A stretch of 52,516 bases of DNA, from assembly GCF_000332215.1 (NCBI RefSeq), contig NZ_ALWB01000008.1, positions 1 through 52,516 of the forward strand, written 5' to 3'. The first letter of the stretch is position 1. The number at the start of each line of letters is the position of its first letter. A program made the translations under genes and the position numbers. The DNA comes from Pseudanabaena biceps PCC 7429 (GTDB lineage Bacteria > Cyanobacteriota > Cyanobacteriia > Pseudanabaenales > Pseudanabaenaceae). Below the pieces are notes generated by a model. It was not told where the DNA came from. It ran no database searches and saw only the letters and a list, made by a program, of their open reading frames with translations. Shown here one piece after another: positions 8,424 to 16,193 of the stretch.

Positions 8424-10241
8424 TTATATAGTTGCGGTTTCAGATTTGATCGATAGATAGGCACAACCAAAACATAGCCCTGAGTTGACCACAAGAAAGG
8501 CGATCGCGGGAAATCCTGACCCAATCCACATCATCTGGGGGGCGAGGATGGCGCTTGTCGCCAAACAGACAGAAGTTCCAATCGATGAACCGATCGCAAA
8601 CCACTTCCATTGCGGATGTCCTAGCAAAACCAGCAATAACGCTAGGGGGAGCAATACGCTCGCCGTAATGGGATTGAGAGCATTGGTATCGCTAAAAGCA
8701 TTCCCTAACTCAGGAAGAGAACTGCCTGCAATGCGAAAGGGAATTTGGGTAACATCAAACAAGTAGAAACCACGGAGAAAAAACAACCCTGCACCACCAA
8801 AAAACACTCCATTTGAAAATGACCAGTTCCAGCGGAAGGGAAACCAGCGATTGAGAAACCATGCAAGCAGATAGGAACCAATCACCATAATCAATTTCGG
8901 AATTAAGGCGATCGCCCCACCATCCACCCAGAAACGAGGACTCAAGTAGCCATTATCTCGCGCCCATTTCAAGAAATCAGGAATTCCTAATTGTCCTTCA
9001 GAGGCTAAATTGACGGCGGCAGCAGCATTCAGATGACCAGCCCCATAGTAATTAAGAGTATCATCAGCGACTTTGCGGGAAGACTGCTTCAAGATTTGGG
9101 CAATTTTCTGAGGATCTTTTACACCTGACGCTTCGATCAGGGCGACCACCCCTGATACATGGGGCGCAGCCATACTCGTTCCTTGAAAGGCGCGAAAGAC
9201 TGATTCCTTCGTTTTGGGATCGATGGTATTTTGTAAAATTCCACCAGATGTATCGCCCGTTTCGCCCGTTTTGCTTCTGGCGATCGAGCCACCAGGAGCC
9301 GCTACATCAATCCCTGCACCATAGTTAGAATAGGGAGCCTTATCACCCGTAATCCCTGTCGCCGATACAGCGATTACCTTCGGATAGCGGGCAGGATAAA
9401 AGGCAGCATTGCGATTGGAATTACCTGCCGCTGCGACAATTGTTACTCCTTTTTTATAGGCGTAATCGATCGCATCTTGCATAAGCTTACTTTCACCGCC
9501 ACCACCGAGACTCATATTGATGACATTTGCACCATTATCCGCCGCGAAGATAATTGCTTCGGCAATGTCCGCAATCGTGCCAGCACCAGAGGCAGACAGA
9601 ACCTTGAGGGGCATGATACTAGCTTCATAGGCAATACCTGCCACTCCGAAATTATTGTTTGTCGATTGGGCGATCGTCCCTGCTACATGGGTTCCATGAC
9701 CATTATCATCGCTAGCATCTTCGCGATCATTGACAAAATCATACCCTTTCACAAAATTAGTATTCTTGAGATCGGCAACTCGGCTAACACCAGTATCGAT
9801 AACCGCGATCGTAATACCCTTACCCTTAGTTTTTTGCCAAGCCTTCTCGATATTGATCGCCTTTAGATTCCATTGTTCTTTATACATGGGATCGTTGGGC
9901 GCTGTGTCACCGATAAACTCCATCGAATAAACGTAATTTTCTTCGACATATTCAGTCAATTTACGCAGTTCGTCGGACTGCTTTAGTTTCTCAATAACTT
10001 GGGCATCACCTTTGACAACGTATAGTTTGTCAGTCTTTGAGAAGGCACTATTAAACTTTGGCTCGATCCCATACTTTGAGGCGATCGACTTGAGTTCTAG
10101 ATCGACTTGGGCGGGGGACAAACTATCCATGAAGTTTAATACCATTGAGTCGAACTTACCTTCGACTGCTAACCCTTTATAGTTAGAGAGTGCCCAGAAT
10201 AAACCTACCAAAAACAAGCAAGAGAGCAGAAATTTTTTCAT
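8424..10241 (-). CDS. Subtilisin-like serine protease (S8) with membrane-embedded C-terminal domain
   Basis: This 605-aa protein has an N-terminal hydrophobic signal (residues 4-22), an inhibitor-like propeptide region (about 30-105), and a full S8 domain. Catalytic residues are visible: D149 in VIDTG, H182 in GHGTHVAG, oxyanion N273 in AAGNS and S356 in GTSMAAP. After the protease domain, residues about 440-600 form several hydrophobic helices that contain no other recognised domain. The enzyme is therefore probably exported or periplasmic and anchored at the cytoplasmic or thylakoid membrane. S8 proteases with such long multi-helix tails are unusual compared with secreted subtilisins. The substrate is unknown. 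It lies downstream of the Rieske gene but behind a terminator. Confidence 0.92.
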   Translation of the reverse strand: MKKFLLSCLFLVGLFWALSNYKGLAVEGKFDSMVLNFMDSLSPAQVDLELKSIASKYGIEPKFNSAFSKTDKLYVVKGDAQVIEKLKQSDELRKLTEYVEENYVYSMEFIGDTAPNDPMYKEQWNLKAINIEKAWQKTKGKGITIAVIDTGVSRVADLKNTNFVKGYDFVNDREDASDDNGHGTHVAGTIAQSTNNNFGVAGIAYEASIMPLKVLSASGAGTIADIAEAIIFAADNGANVINMSLGGGGESKLMQDAIDYAYKKGVTIVAAAGNSNRNAAFYPARYPKVIAVSATGITGDKAPYSNYGAGIDVAAPGGSIARSKTGETGDTSGGILQNTIDPKTKESVFRAFQGTSMAAPHVSGVVALIEASGVKDPQKIAQILKQSSRKVADDTLNYYGAGHLNAAAAVNLASEGQLGIPDFLKWARDNGYLSPRFWVDGGAIALIPKLIMVIGSYLLAWFLNRWFPFRWNWSFSNGVFFGGAGLFFLRGFYLFDVTQIPFRIAGSSLPELGNAFSDTNALNPITASVLLPLALLLVLLGHPQWKWFAIGSSIGTSVCLATSAILAPQMMWIGSGFPAIAFLVVNSGLCFGCAYLSIKSETATI

Positions 10242-10329
10242 AACTCTAAGACCTCAATCCTAAGTCCCTAGTCAGTACTTTTATCATTATTTCGGAGAGT
10301 CGGCAAAACCTCCTTTATAGACAGATATA

Positions 10330-10366
10330 GACAGAAAAAGCGGTACAAAGTACCGCTTTTTCTGTC
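10330..10366 (-). terminator. Intrinsic terminator after the Rieske gene
   Basis: A 17-bp perfect hairpin, GACAGAAAAAGCGGTAC with loop AAA, contains T-rich and A-rich arms. It lies 8 bases past the stop codon of the minus-strand Rieske gene and separates it from the protease gene. Confidence 0.85.
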
Positions 10367-10373
10367 CTACAAC

Positions 10374-10841
10374 TTAGGCACTAACTAGCACCTGATCTTT
10401 CTCGATTTTGGCAGTATAAGTTTGCAGTGGTTTCTTGGCAGGTCCTTCAAGGACATTACCATCAGGGGCAAAATCAGCGTCATGACAGGGGCAAACAAAC
10501 TTTTTGTCTGCGGATTTCCATTTCACGTCACAACCTTTATGGGTACAAGTAATATTTACCGCTAATACATTCTTGGCATTTTTAGGATCGCGCACCACTG
10601 CAATTTTGTCAGATATTAGCTGTCCATCTTTCTCGAGTTGGGCAACTGTACCAATCACCTTAAATTTACCACTGGGAGAGGCTGCAACGCTTGTAGGTGG
10701 AGCAGCAGGTGCTGATGCGGCTGGCGTAACCGAAGCTTCAGGGGCTTTAGTATCACTACAACCAACCAAAGATGGGGGCAAAAGACTAGCCAGCCATCCC
10801 AATCCAAACCAAGAAAGTAACTTACGGCGATTCAGATTCAT
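10374..10841 (-). CDS. Rieske [2Fe-2S] domain lipoprotein
   Basis: This is a 155-aa protein with an N-terminal export signal containing NRRKLLSWFGLG, a Tat-like twin arginine, followed by a lipobox ending at C28 (LVGC). A low-complexity Ala/Pro/Ser linker (about 33-57) follows, then a Rieske fold. Ligands are visible as C99-T-H101-x-G-C104 and C117-P-C119-H120: C99, H101, C117 and H120 for the cluster, with C104 and C119 as the structural disulfide. It resembles small cyanobacterial Rieske proteins unrelated to PetC, since it lacks the PetC transmembrane anchor and hinge. It probably sits on the outer face of the cytoplasmic or thylakoid membrane; its electron partner is unknown. Confidence 0.9.
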   Translation of the reverse strand: MNLNRRKLLSWFGLGWLASLLPPSLVGCSDTKAPEASVTPAASAPAAPPTSVAASPSGKFKVIGTVAQLEKDGQLISDKIAVVRDPKNAKNVLAVNITCTHKGCDVKWKSADKKFVCPCHDADFAPDGNVLEGPAKKPLQTYTAKIEKDQVLVSA

Positions 10842-10962
10842 ATTTTTTCTATGCTTTAGTGATTGTACAGATTAGTGAAATATTCATCGAAACCATCTGG
10901 TAAAGCAATGCAGCGTTTAAACCAGAAAATCGATCCCAGCTGATTTAATTCTATCGTAATCA

Positions 10963-11045
10963 TTAAGTAGCTAGGCGCAATTAAATATAAAACCCAAAAA
11001 CTTGTAGCGCACGCTGCGCGTGCGCTACAAGTTTTTGGGTTTTAA
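10963..11045. repeat. Family B palindromic element
   Basis: The left end TTAAGTAGCTAGGCGCAATT leads into a perfect palindrome, AACCCAAAAACTTGTAGCGC and its complement (10990-11041), with HIP-like CGC repeats in the loop. Located between the Rieske gene and the CheW-like gene. Confidence 0.85.
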
Positions 11046-11170
11046 TAAGGATTAAAGCAAGTCACCCGTTAAATTCAAAGGCAAGCTAAATATCAGCATT
11101 CATGCTGTATACAAACGATCGCCTCGATCGCTATACATGGTTAATATTTACCAAGGTCGACATACTAATC

Positions 11171-11743
11171 ATGACCACACTTGCAGAAAATAGTTATCAG
11201 TCTCAAGAGGCAAATGCAATTACAAATGCAATTACAAATGCAATTACAAATATCAATACGAATATAAATGCGAATATAAATTCAGAGTTAGAGTCAGGGC
11301 TTAATACCTGCTTAAAATTTGCGATCGATCCGCAGACCATCGGCTTACTTGAAAGTGAATTTACGCAAGAGGTTTTAACGATCAAAGCCGATCGTGTCAT
11401 ACCCGTTCCCAACAAACCATCATGTATTTTAGGGATCTTAAGCCGTCGTCGTCGGGTTTATTGGGCAATCGATTTGGCAATGTTATTAGGATTACAACCT
11501 CTAGATCAGAACATCAAACTTTACGAAGTAATTCTGATATCCGTACATGAACTTTCTCTAGCTTTAATTGTGCCTAAAGTTTTAGGAGTTGTTCGCATTT
11601 CTAGCGATCGCTTCGATCAAAACATTAATTCTGTAACCTCAACACTCAGACCATATCTTAAAGGCTATATTAATGAAGGGGGCGAATTTTCTTACTTAAT
11701 GAAAGCTGAAAGTATTGTTAGATCAACCATACTTCATTCGTAA
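11171..11743 (+). CDS. CheW-like domain protein
   Basis: This protein of 190 aa from the ATG at 11171 has an N-terminal low-complexity tail of N-A-I-T and N-I-N units (about residues 14-38) coded by six 12-bp repeats. A CheW-like domain follows: VIPVPNKPSCILGILSRRRR corresponds to the CheW region that docks to the receptor and kinase, then the YWAIDLAMLLG and SLALIVPKVLGVVRI strands. CheW proteins couple chemoreceptors to CheA kinases; cyanobacteria use such systems for type IV pilus phototaxis and motility. No CheA or receptor is present here, so it is an orphan. An alternative start at 11102 would add 23 residues but lacks a better ribosome binding site. The next gene, 63 bp downstream, encodes tandem ComFB domains. 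Confidence 0.8.
   Translation: MTTLAENSYQSQEANAITNAITNAITNINTNINANINSELESGLNTCLKFAIDPQTIGLLESEFTQEVLTIKADRVIPVPNKPSCILGILSRRRRVYWAIDLAMLLGLQPLDQNIKLYEVILISVHELSLALIVPKVLGVVRISSDRFDQNINSVTSTLRPYLKGYINEGGEFSYLMKAESIVRSTILHS
11213..11284. repeat. 12-bp tandem repeat in the CheW-like gene
   Basis: Three perfect units AATGCAATTACA (11213-11248) are followed by three diverged units ending at 11284. They encode the N-A-I-T and N-I-N repeats. The unit length, copy number and N-terminal position match the array in lpxA, but the sequence is unrelated. Confidence 0.9.
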
Positions 11744-11806
11744 TCACATTCATGATTATTTCTTTGATTTTTAGAAAAATAATACTAATACGAAGCCAGC
11801 AATTTC

Positions 11807-12817
11807 ATGGAATCCTGTCGTAATGTTCTGCTTGAATTTGTGTATAGGGAGGCTAATGCTCAAATTCAGAACTTAGGCATAGGAATTAGGCATAAATATA
11901 ATATTGATGAAGTAATTGCCTTTGCCTTAAACCGATTGCCAGTAATGTTCGCATCGACGGATGCTGGATTGCATATCAAAAGACAAGAATGTCTGGCAAT
12001 CCATGCCGATATTACGAAGATTACCCGACAAGCATTGTTAGGCGTGCGGCGCGACCCATTGCGAGAGCCTCAACCCTTGGAGGATGTTGAGCTAGCCAAT
12101 GCCCCCTATGTATTGCTAAACGTTCAAAGCAGTTTGGGGTGGCAAAATCTCATGTGGTGCGACTTGCCGAAGGCTTTAGAAGATGCCTTGGAAAATGCGA
12201 TCGCTAAATATAATTCAGGAAACCTTTCACCTCGCGTTAGTAAGTATGGTGCGTTAGGTTCGAGGCAGATCAATTCCCAAATGTATTTAGGAAAGTCTCA
12301 CAACAAAATCAGCGTTGCCCCTGAGTCTAAGCAAAAAGAATACGATATTTACATGATAGAATCGCGACAACTAGTTCACGTCTTAGAAAGACTGGTAATT
12401 AGAATGGCGCAAAACCGTGCCCAAAGCTTTCCCAAATCTGATTTGCGGTTTATTCGTCTCGAAGATGTCGTGGCACAAACCTTAAATCAATTACCACCTT
12501 TATACGCTACATCAGCCAAGGGAATAGCGCATTTGCGGCATTATGCACAAATGAATATTGGTTCTGAAGTGGCCATCCTCGTCCATGAATCGATGCTCGC
12601 AGTTCGCAATGCCAGCTATCAAAAAATCGATCCCTTAATGTTCTCTAAAATTCGTTACGAAAGAGAGCAGGCTTTAATTAAAGTGAGTAATTTATTGAAT
12701 CAGGATGTAAAGTGGCAAAATTTACGCGAGGTCGTAACTGATTCTTTAGATTTAGCGAGATCGGGTAAAGTCTGCTGGGTGCGATCGCCACAGCATGAGG
12801 GGATAAAAAAATCTTAA
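11807..12817 (+). CDS. Tandem ComFB-domain protein (late competence ComFB family)
   Basis: The 336-aa soluble protein contains two ComFB-type domains. The first (about residues 5-95) has IDEVIAFALNRLPVMFAST followed by a TRQALLGVRR helix; the second (about 190-280) has LEDVVAQTLNQLPPLYATS and ILVHESMLAVRNA. The second copy is closer to the family consensus, with the helix-helix-NRLPPLYATS-like signature. ComFB proteins of cyanobacteria have been described as cyclic di-GMP receptors affecting cell size, pilus-dependent motility and natural competence; most are single-domain and about 170 aa long, so this tandem form is unusual. It sits directly behind a CheW-like gene on the same strand, suggesting a role in pilus or motility signalling. 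Ligand binding by either domain cannot be judged without alignment. Confidence 0.85.
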   Translation: MESCRNVLLEFVYREANAQIQNLGIGIRHKYNIDEVIAFALNRLPVMFASTDAGLHIKRQECLAIHADITKITRQALLGVRRDPLREPQPLEDVELANAPYVLLNVQSSLGWQNLMWCDLPKALEDALENAIAKYNSGNLSPRVSKYGALGSRQINSQMYLGKSHNKISVAPESKQKEYDIYMIESRQLVHVLERLVIRMAQNRAQSFPKSDLRFIRLEDVVAQTLNQLPPLYATSAKGIAHLRHYAQMNIGSEVAILVHESMLAVRNASYQKIDPLMFSKIRYEREQALIKVSNLLNQDVKWQNLREVVTDSLDLARSGKVCWVRSPQHEGIKKS

Positions 12818-12860
12818 AAATAAAAATGGTGCAATGACCACTTTTATTTTTAAGATTTTT
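12806..12860 (+). terminator. Intrinsic terminator after the ComFB gene
   Basis: A hairpin with arms AAAAATCTTAAAAATAAAAA-TGGT and ACCA-CTTTTATTTTTAAGATTTTT (one bulge) overlaps the stop codon of the ComFB gene. The A/T-rich arms allow action in both directions, so it may also serve convergent ftrC. Confidence 0.75.
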
Positions 12861-12899
12861 CAAGATATTTTTAAGATACTTGTAGGATAATTTTATCTT

Positions 12900-13271
12900 T
12901 TAAGCATCGTAAACCACATCAACTACTTCGAGTTCTTGTTTCGTGCCCACAAAGGGATTGTCTTCAGTGAGAAATAACATACAGTGACATTCTTTGCGTT
13001 CGCGCATTGGCACGCAAGGACAGTTCCAGTAGGTATCTTTAACTTCAGCTTCCTTATCCTCGTAATAGCGACAGGGACAGAGGGGAGATCCTAGTTCTTC
13101 TTTGTGCTTAGCCAACCCTTCAATAACGGCATTGGTTACGCTAGGATCGACACAAAAAAAAGTGCCTGTATTTTTTGCGTACTTTTCGGAAAATTTTCGC
13201 ATTGCCTCAAAACTTTTAGAGGAAGCTTTATTTTTACCGCGAGACAAATCTGGCTCTGGGTTAAGGGACAT
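12900..13271 (-). CDS. ftrC: Ferredoxin-thioredoxin reductase catalytic chain (FTR beta)
   Basis: This is a 123-aa protein with the diagnostic cysteine pattern: C65-P-C67-R, C84-P-C86 and C95-H-C97. By family analogy C65, C84, C86 and C95 hold the [4Fe-4S] cluster, while C67 and C97 form the redox-active disulfide; C40 is extra and outside this set. FTR passes electrons from photosystem I-reduced ferredoxin to thioredoxins, controlling carbon metabolism in the light. The variable subunit (ftrV) is not in the window. The presence of this gene strongly supports an oxygenic phototroph. Confidence 0.96.
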   Translation of the reverse strand: MSLNPEPDLSRGKNKASSKSFEAMRKFSEKYAKNTGTFFCVDPSVTNAVIEGLAKHKEELGSPLCPCRYYEDKEAEVKDTYWNCPCVPMRERKECHCMLFLTEDNPFVGTKQELEVVDVVYDA

Positions 13272-13360
13272 AAGCTAAAAAAATTGCAAAGAAACTATTA
13301 AGTATTACCTATAGCATGAAACCGCCACACCACTCGATCTCGAATTAATACCAATGGCAA

Positions 13361-13450
13361 TAAGAAGAGAAGGTTGGCGCTTCGCGCCAACCTTCTCTTC
13401 TTAGATGCGGCAGACGCGCAGCTTGTAGATCTGGATTTTAATTATGCCCA
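13361..13450. repeat. Palindrome plus family B end fragment
   Basis: A perfect hairpin at 13361-13403 (TAAGAAGAGAAGGTTGGCGC arms, TTC loop) is followed at 13428-13450 by GATCTGGATTTTAATTATGC, the right end of a family B element without its core. The pair looks like a decayed or recombined element. Confidence 0.75.
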
Positions 13451-13541
13451 ATTTATTGCCAGCAGTCACAAAACAAGAATTTTTGATAAGGTAGAAGCAG
13501 CAAAATTGATGCCTTGTGGTTGATATCCTATAGGTGCATGT

Positions 13542-14201
13542 ATGGCGACTAAATTTGATTTTCAAGTATGTATGGGTCTTGCGATCGCCGCCAGCATATT
13601 TAACGCGATCGCCTATATACCTGTAGCCCAATCCCATGATGCAGGCAGTGAAAAGCTGGGAACGGTGCGCGCATTACCCAGCCTCCAAACTAGGGCGCGT
13701 CCACCTTTACAGCCTGAGACTTTGCATATCGGGATGTTGGAAACACAGTTTTTTGAATACGCCAAAGATAATAACTGGGCGGCGATCGCTACTATCCATC
13801 GCAATGAATTCACCATGCATCAGTTGCAACCTGGAGGTGAAGGGTTGTATGCCTTACCTGAACGCAAATTAGTCTATGTCAGAGGTTTTACGGCAAATAT
13901 TTACTTTGAAAGCGATCGCTTAGTTGGAATTCGGTTAACCACCGATAACCGCGATCGCCCCCTTACTAGCACCGAATTACTCAATCTTGTGAGAGCTTGG
14001 TTTCCAGATGATGTCCTAAGCGTCCTCTACCAAGTCGCTCCATCGGATCCGCATAAGAGTATAGTCGAAACGCTAATTGGTACAATACCAAAGGTTTTTG
14101 AACGGGATTTCGGAAAGTCGAGCTTGCCCTTCTGTCGAGTGATCGTTTTTCCCTCTCCAGTTCCAGTAAATACTCTCTCGACCTGTAGCCTAAGTACATA
14201 A
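13542..14201 (+). CDS. Hypothetical exported protein
   Basis: I do not recognise the family. The 219-aa protein starts with MATKFDFQ and has a hydrophobic signal-like stretch (residues 8-27, ending near VAQS), so it is probably exported. The middle (about 60-165) has the mixed alpha/beta look of a small ligand-binding or cystatin-like fold: LETQFFEYAKDNNWAAIATI, then VYVRGFTANIYFESDRLVGI, then TSTELLNLVRAWFPDDVL. The last 45 residues are of different composition (Ser, Pro, Val rich) and the stop codon sits right at the border of a family E repeat at 14200, so the C terminus may be a frameshifted or displaced end. Confidence in a real gene is good; in function none. Confidence 0.65.
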   Translation: MATKFDFQVCMGLAIAASIFNAIAYIPVAQSHDAGSEKLGTVRALPSLQTRARPPLQPETLHIGMLETQFFEYAKDNNWAAIATIHRNEFTMHQLQPGGEGLYALPERKLVYVRGFTANIYFESDRLVGIRLTTDNRDRPLTSTELLNLVRAWFPDDVLSVLYQVAPSDPHKSIVETLIGTIPKVFERDFGKSSLPFCRVIVFPSPVPVNTLSTCSLST

Positions 14202-14243
14202 TACCAAGTTAAGAAATGGCGTAGCCATTTCTTAACTTGGTAT
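14200..14243. repeat. Family E short palindrome
   Basis: A perfect inverted repeat: ATACCAAGTTAAGAAATGGC and its complement around loop GTA. It abuts the stop codon of the upstream gene. The same arms recur in the first hairpin at 15447. Confidence 0.9.
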
Positions 14244-14320
14244 AAAAGCTGCGGCGCAGGCGCAGCGTGAGCCGCAACTTTTAGATTTTTATATTTAATT
14301 AAGCGCACTTACTTAGCTCA
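14244..14320. repeat. Family B-like element, left end missing
   Basis: A palindrome AAAAGCTGCGGCGC with mismatches is followed by the usual family B tail TTTTTATATTTAATTAAGCG. The left end has been replaced by the family E palindrome. Confidence 0.65.
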
Positions 14321-14385
14321 CTTACTTATACGATAGCCAAAGAGCTTCAAAACCTTGTTGCAAATCTATTGATAAATCACTTTCC

Positions 14386-15381
14386 ATGCAAAAACGAGTT
14401 CTATCTGGCGTACAACCAACTGGCAACCTCCATATCGGCAATTATTTGGGGGCAATCCGCAACTGGGTGGAGACTCAGGCTGATTACGAAAACTTCTTTT
14501 GTGTTGTCGATCTGCACGCAATTACTGTCCCTCACGATCCGAAAACCTTAGCTAGCAATACTCGCGATATTGCAGCTTTATATATTGCCTGTGGTATTGA
14601 CCCCAAAATTTCCACGATTTTTGTGCAGTCCCATGTTTCGGCACATGCGGAGTTAACGTGGTTGCTCAATTGCATCACGCCTCTAAATTGGTTAGAGCGA
14701 ATGATTCAGTTTAAGGAGAAGGCAGTCAAACAGGGGGAAAATGTGGGCGTGGGTCTGCTGGACTATCCTGTGCTGATGGCGGCGGATATTTTGCTGTACC
14801 AAGCGGACTTAGTGCCAGTTGGCGAAGATCAGAAGCAACATTTGGAATTGACGCGAGATATTGCGGGAAGATTTAACGATCAGTTTGCGCCAGTTTTGAA
14901 AGTGCCTGATCCCTTAATTCGGAAGGAAGGGGCGCGGGTGATGAGCCTCACCGATGGCACCAAAAAAATGTCTAAGTCGGATCCCTCAGAAATGAGTCGG
15001 ATTCATGTGCTAGATAAGCCCGATGAAATCACTAAGAAAATCAAAAAATGTAAAACCGATGCCGTCCGCGAGTTAGCCTTTGACGATCGAGATCGCCCTG
15101 AAGCAAATAATTTACTTGGGCTATACGCGATTTTTGCGAATAAAACTAAGGAACAAGTGCAGGCTGAGGCAGCGACATGGCGCGGTTGGGGCGATTTTAA
15201 GAATGTGCTGACTGATGCTGCGATCGCGCATCTTGAGCCCATTCAAGCTAAATATGACGAAGTCATCCAAGAATCAGGATATCTTGATGGTGTTTTACGT
15301 GATGGGCGCGAAAAAGCCGCTGAGACAGCTTTTAAAACATTAAAAGCTGTCAAAGATGCAATGGGCTACTTACCATTTTAA
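14386..15381 (+). CDS. trpS: Tryptophanyl-tRNA synthetase
   Basis: This class I aminoacyl-tRNA synthetase of 331 aa charges tRNA-Trp in the cytoplasm. The HIGH-type motif is present as PTGNLHIGNYLGAI near residue 11, and the KMSKS loop as KKMSKSDPS near residue 195. The LLNCITPLNWLERMIQFKEK and AADILLYQADLVPVGEDQKQ blocks are typical of bacterial TrpRS, and the length fits the family. The ATG at 14386 precedes a canonical QKRVLSG start. A terminator-like hairpin follows at 15415. It is monocistronic. Confidence 0.97.
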   Translation: MQKRVLSGVQPTGNLHIGNYLGAIRNWVETQADYENFFCVVDLHAITVPHDPKTLASNTRDIAALYIACGIDPKISTIFVQSHVSAHAELTWLLNCITPLNWLERMIQFKEKAVKQGENVGVGLLDYPVLMAADILLYQADLVPVGEDQKQHLELTRDIAGRFNDQFAPVLKVPDPLIRKEGARVMSLTDGTKKMSKSDPSEMSRIHVLDKPDEITKKIKKCKTDAVRELAFDDRDRPEANNLLGLYAIFANKTKEQVQAEAATWRGWGDFKNVLTDAAIAHLEPIQAKYDEVIQESGYLDGVLRDGREKAAETAFKTLKAVKDAMGYLPF

Positions 15382-15414
15382 AGTTACCTCCACTAAGAAA
15401 GAGATGGGAAGAGA

Positions 15415-15445
15415 GGGTTAGAGCAATAATTGCTCCAACCCTTTT
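15415..15445 (+). terminator. Probable trpS terminator
   Basis: A hairpin GGGTT-GAGCAAT / ATTGCTC-AACCC with one bulge on each side is followed by TTTT, 34 bp after the trpS stop. Confidence 0.7.
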
Positions 15446-15446
15446 A

Positions 15447-15550
15447 ATACCAAGTTAAGAAATGGCGTAGCCATTTCTTAACTTGAAAACCATTACTAGG
15501 TTTAGTTTTTAATTCACAAAATTGTTGTCACACTTTCGTGAATTGGTATA
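15447..15550. repeat. Family E composite element (two hairpins)
   Basis: Tips ATACCAAG and TTGGTATA enclose two hairpins separated by AAAACCATTACTAGGTTTAG. The first hairpin has arms AAGTTAAGAAATGGC. The second (AATTCACAAAATTGT type) is imperfect. Compared with 8314-8423 both arms of each hairpin differ together. Confidence 0.85.
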
Positions 15551-15653
15551 AGTAGCTGGGCATAATTAAAATCCAGATTAAAAACCTGTGGCGAACGCTG
15601 CGCGTTCGCCACAGGTTTTTGGGTTTTATATTTAATTGCACCTAGCTACTTAC
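15551..15653. repeat. Family B palindromic element
   Basis: AGTAGCTGGGCATAATTAAA and TTTAATTGCACCTAGCTACT form the outer inverted ends. The core AAAACCTGTGGCGAACGC and complement lies at 15580-15618. It abuts the preceding family E element without a gap. Confidence 0.88.
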
Positions 15654-15769
15654 CACAATATCAAACGATATTTGTACATTTTTCAAACATTAAATTGTAT
15701 TGCGAACACTTGTTACTCCCAACAAGCTGCCTTAACCTGTATAAGACCTAATATTTAAGAGGATTTTAA

Positions 15770-16150
15770 ATGCATAACGTAATTAACTGGTTTGAGATCC
15801 CCTCAACTGACTTTGATCGGGCGGTAAACTTTTACAGCACAGTGTTGGCAACAGAGTTCCATAAATCGGAATTCATGGGAGAACCACAAGCGATATTCCC
15901 TAACGATCTCCAAGGTGTTGGTGGCGCGATTGTCAAGAGCGATCGCTTAACACCTTCCGCGACTGGTGCTTTGATCTACCTAAATTTGGGTACTGTTGAG
16001 AACCTAGAGCAAGCACTCGAACGGGTAGAATCCAGTGGCGGCAAAATTTGTATGTCCACAACCGATATTGGTGACCCAGGTTTTATTGGACTAATTCTCG
16101 ATACCGAAGGGAATTCCATTGGGCTTCATGCACCGAAACCAACTGAATAA
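15770..16150 (+). CDS. VOC family (glyoxalase/bleomycin-resistance fold) protein
   Basis: This is a 126-aa single-chain VOC protein with the start NVINWFEIPSTDFDRAVNFY and two beta-alpha-beta-beta-beta modules; the second includes LEQALERVESSGGKI and ends with LILDTEGNSIGLHAP. Possible metal ligands are E at WFEIPS and E at DTEGNSIGLH. VOC proteins include dioxygenases, lyases and antibiotic-binding proteins, so the substrate cannot be assigned. AGAGGA is a good ribosome binding site 8 bases before the ATG. It converges with trmB at a shared terminator. Confidence 0.9.
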   Translation: MHNVINWFEIPSTDFDRAVNFYSTVLATEFHKSEFMGEPQAIFPNDLQGVGGAIVKSDRLTPSATGALIYLNLGTVENLEQALERVESSGGKICMSTTDIGDPGFIGLILDTEGNSIGLHAPKPTE

Positions 16151-16151
16151 C

Positions 16152-16182
16152 AAAAAAGGCGGTGTGAAGCACCGCTTTTTTA
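16152..16182. terminator. Bidirectional terminator between the VOC gene and trmB
   Basis: A hairpin with arms AAAAAAGGCGGTG and CACCGCTTTTTT and a 5-base loop lies between the two convergent genes, 2 bp from one stop and 12 bp from the other. Confidence 0.9.
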
Positions 16183-16193
16183 TGAGAAACAGT

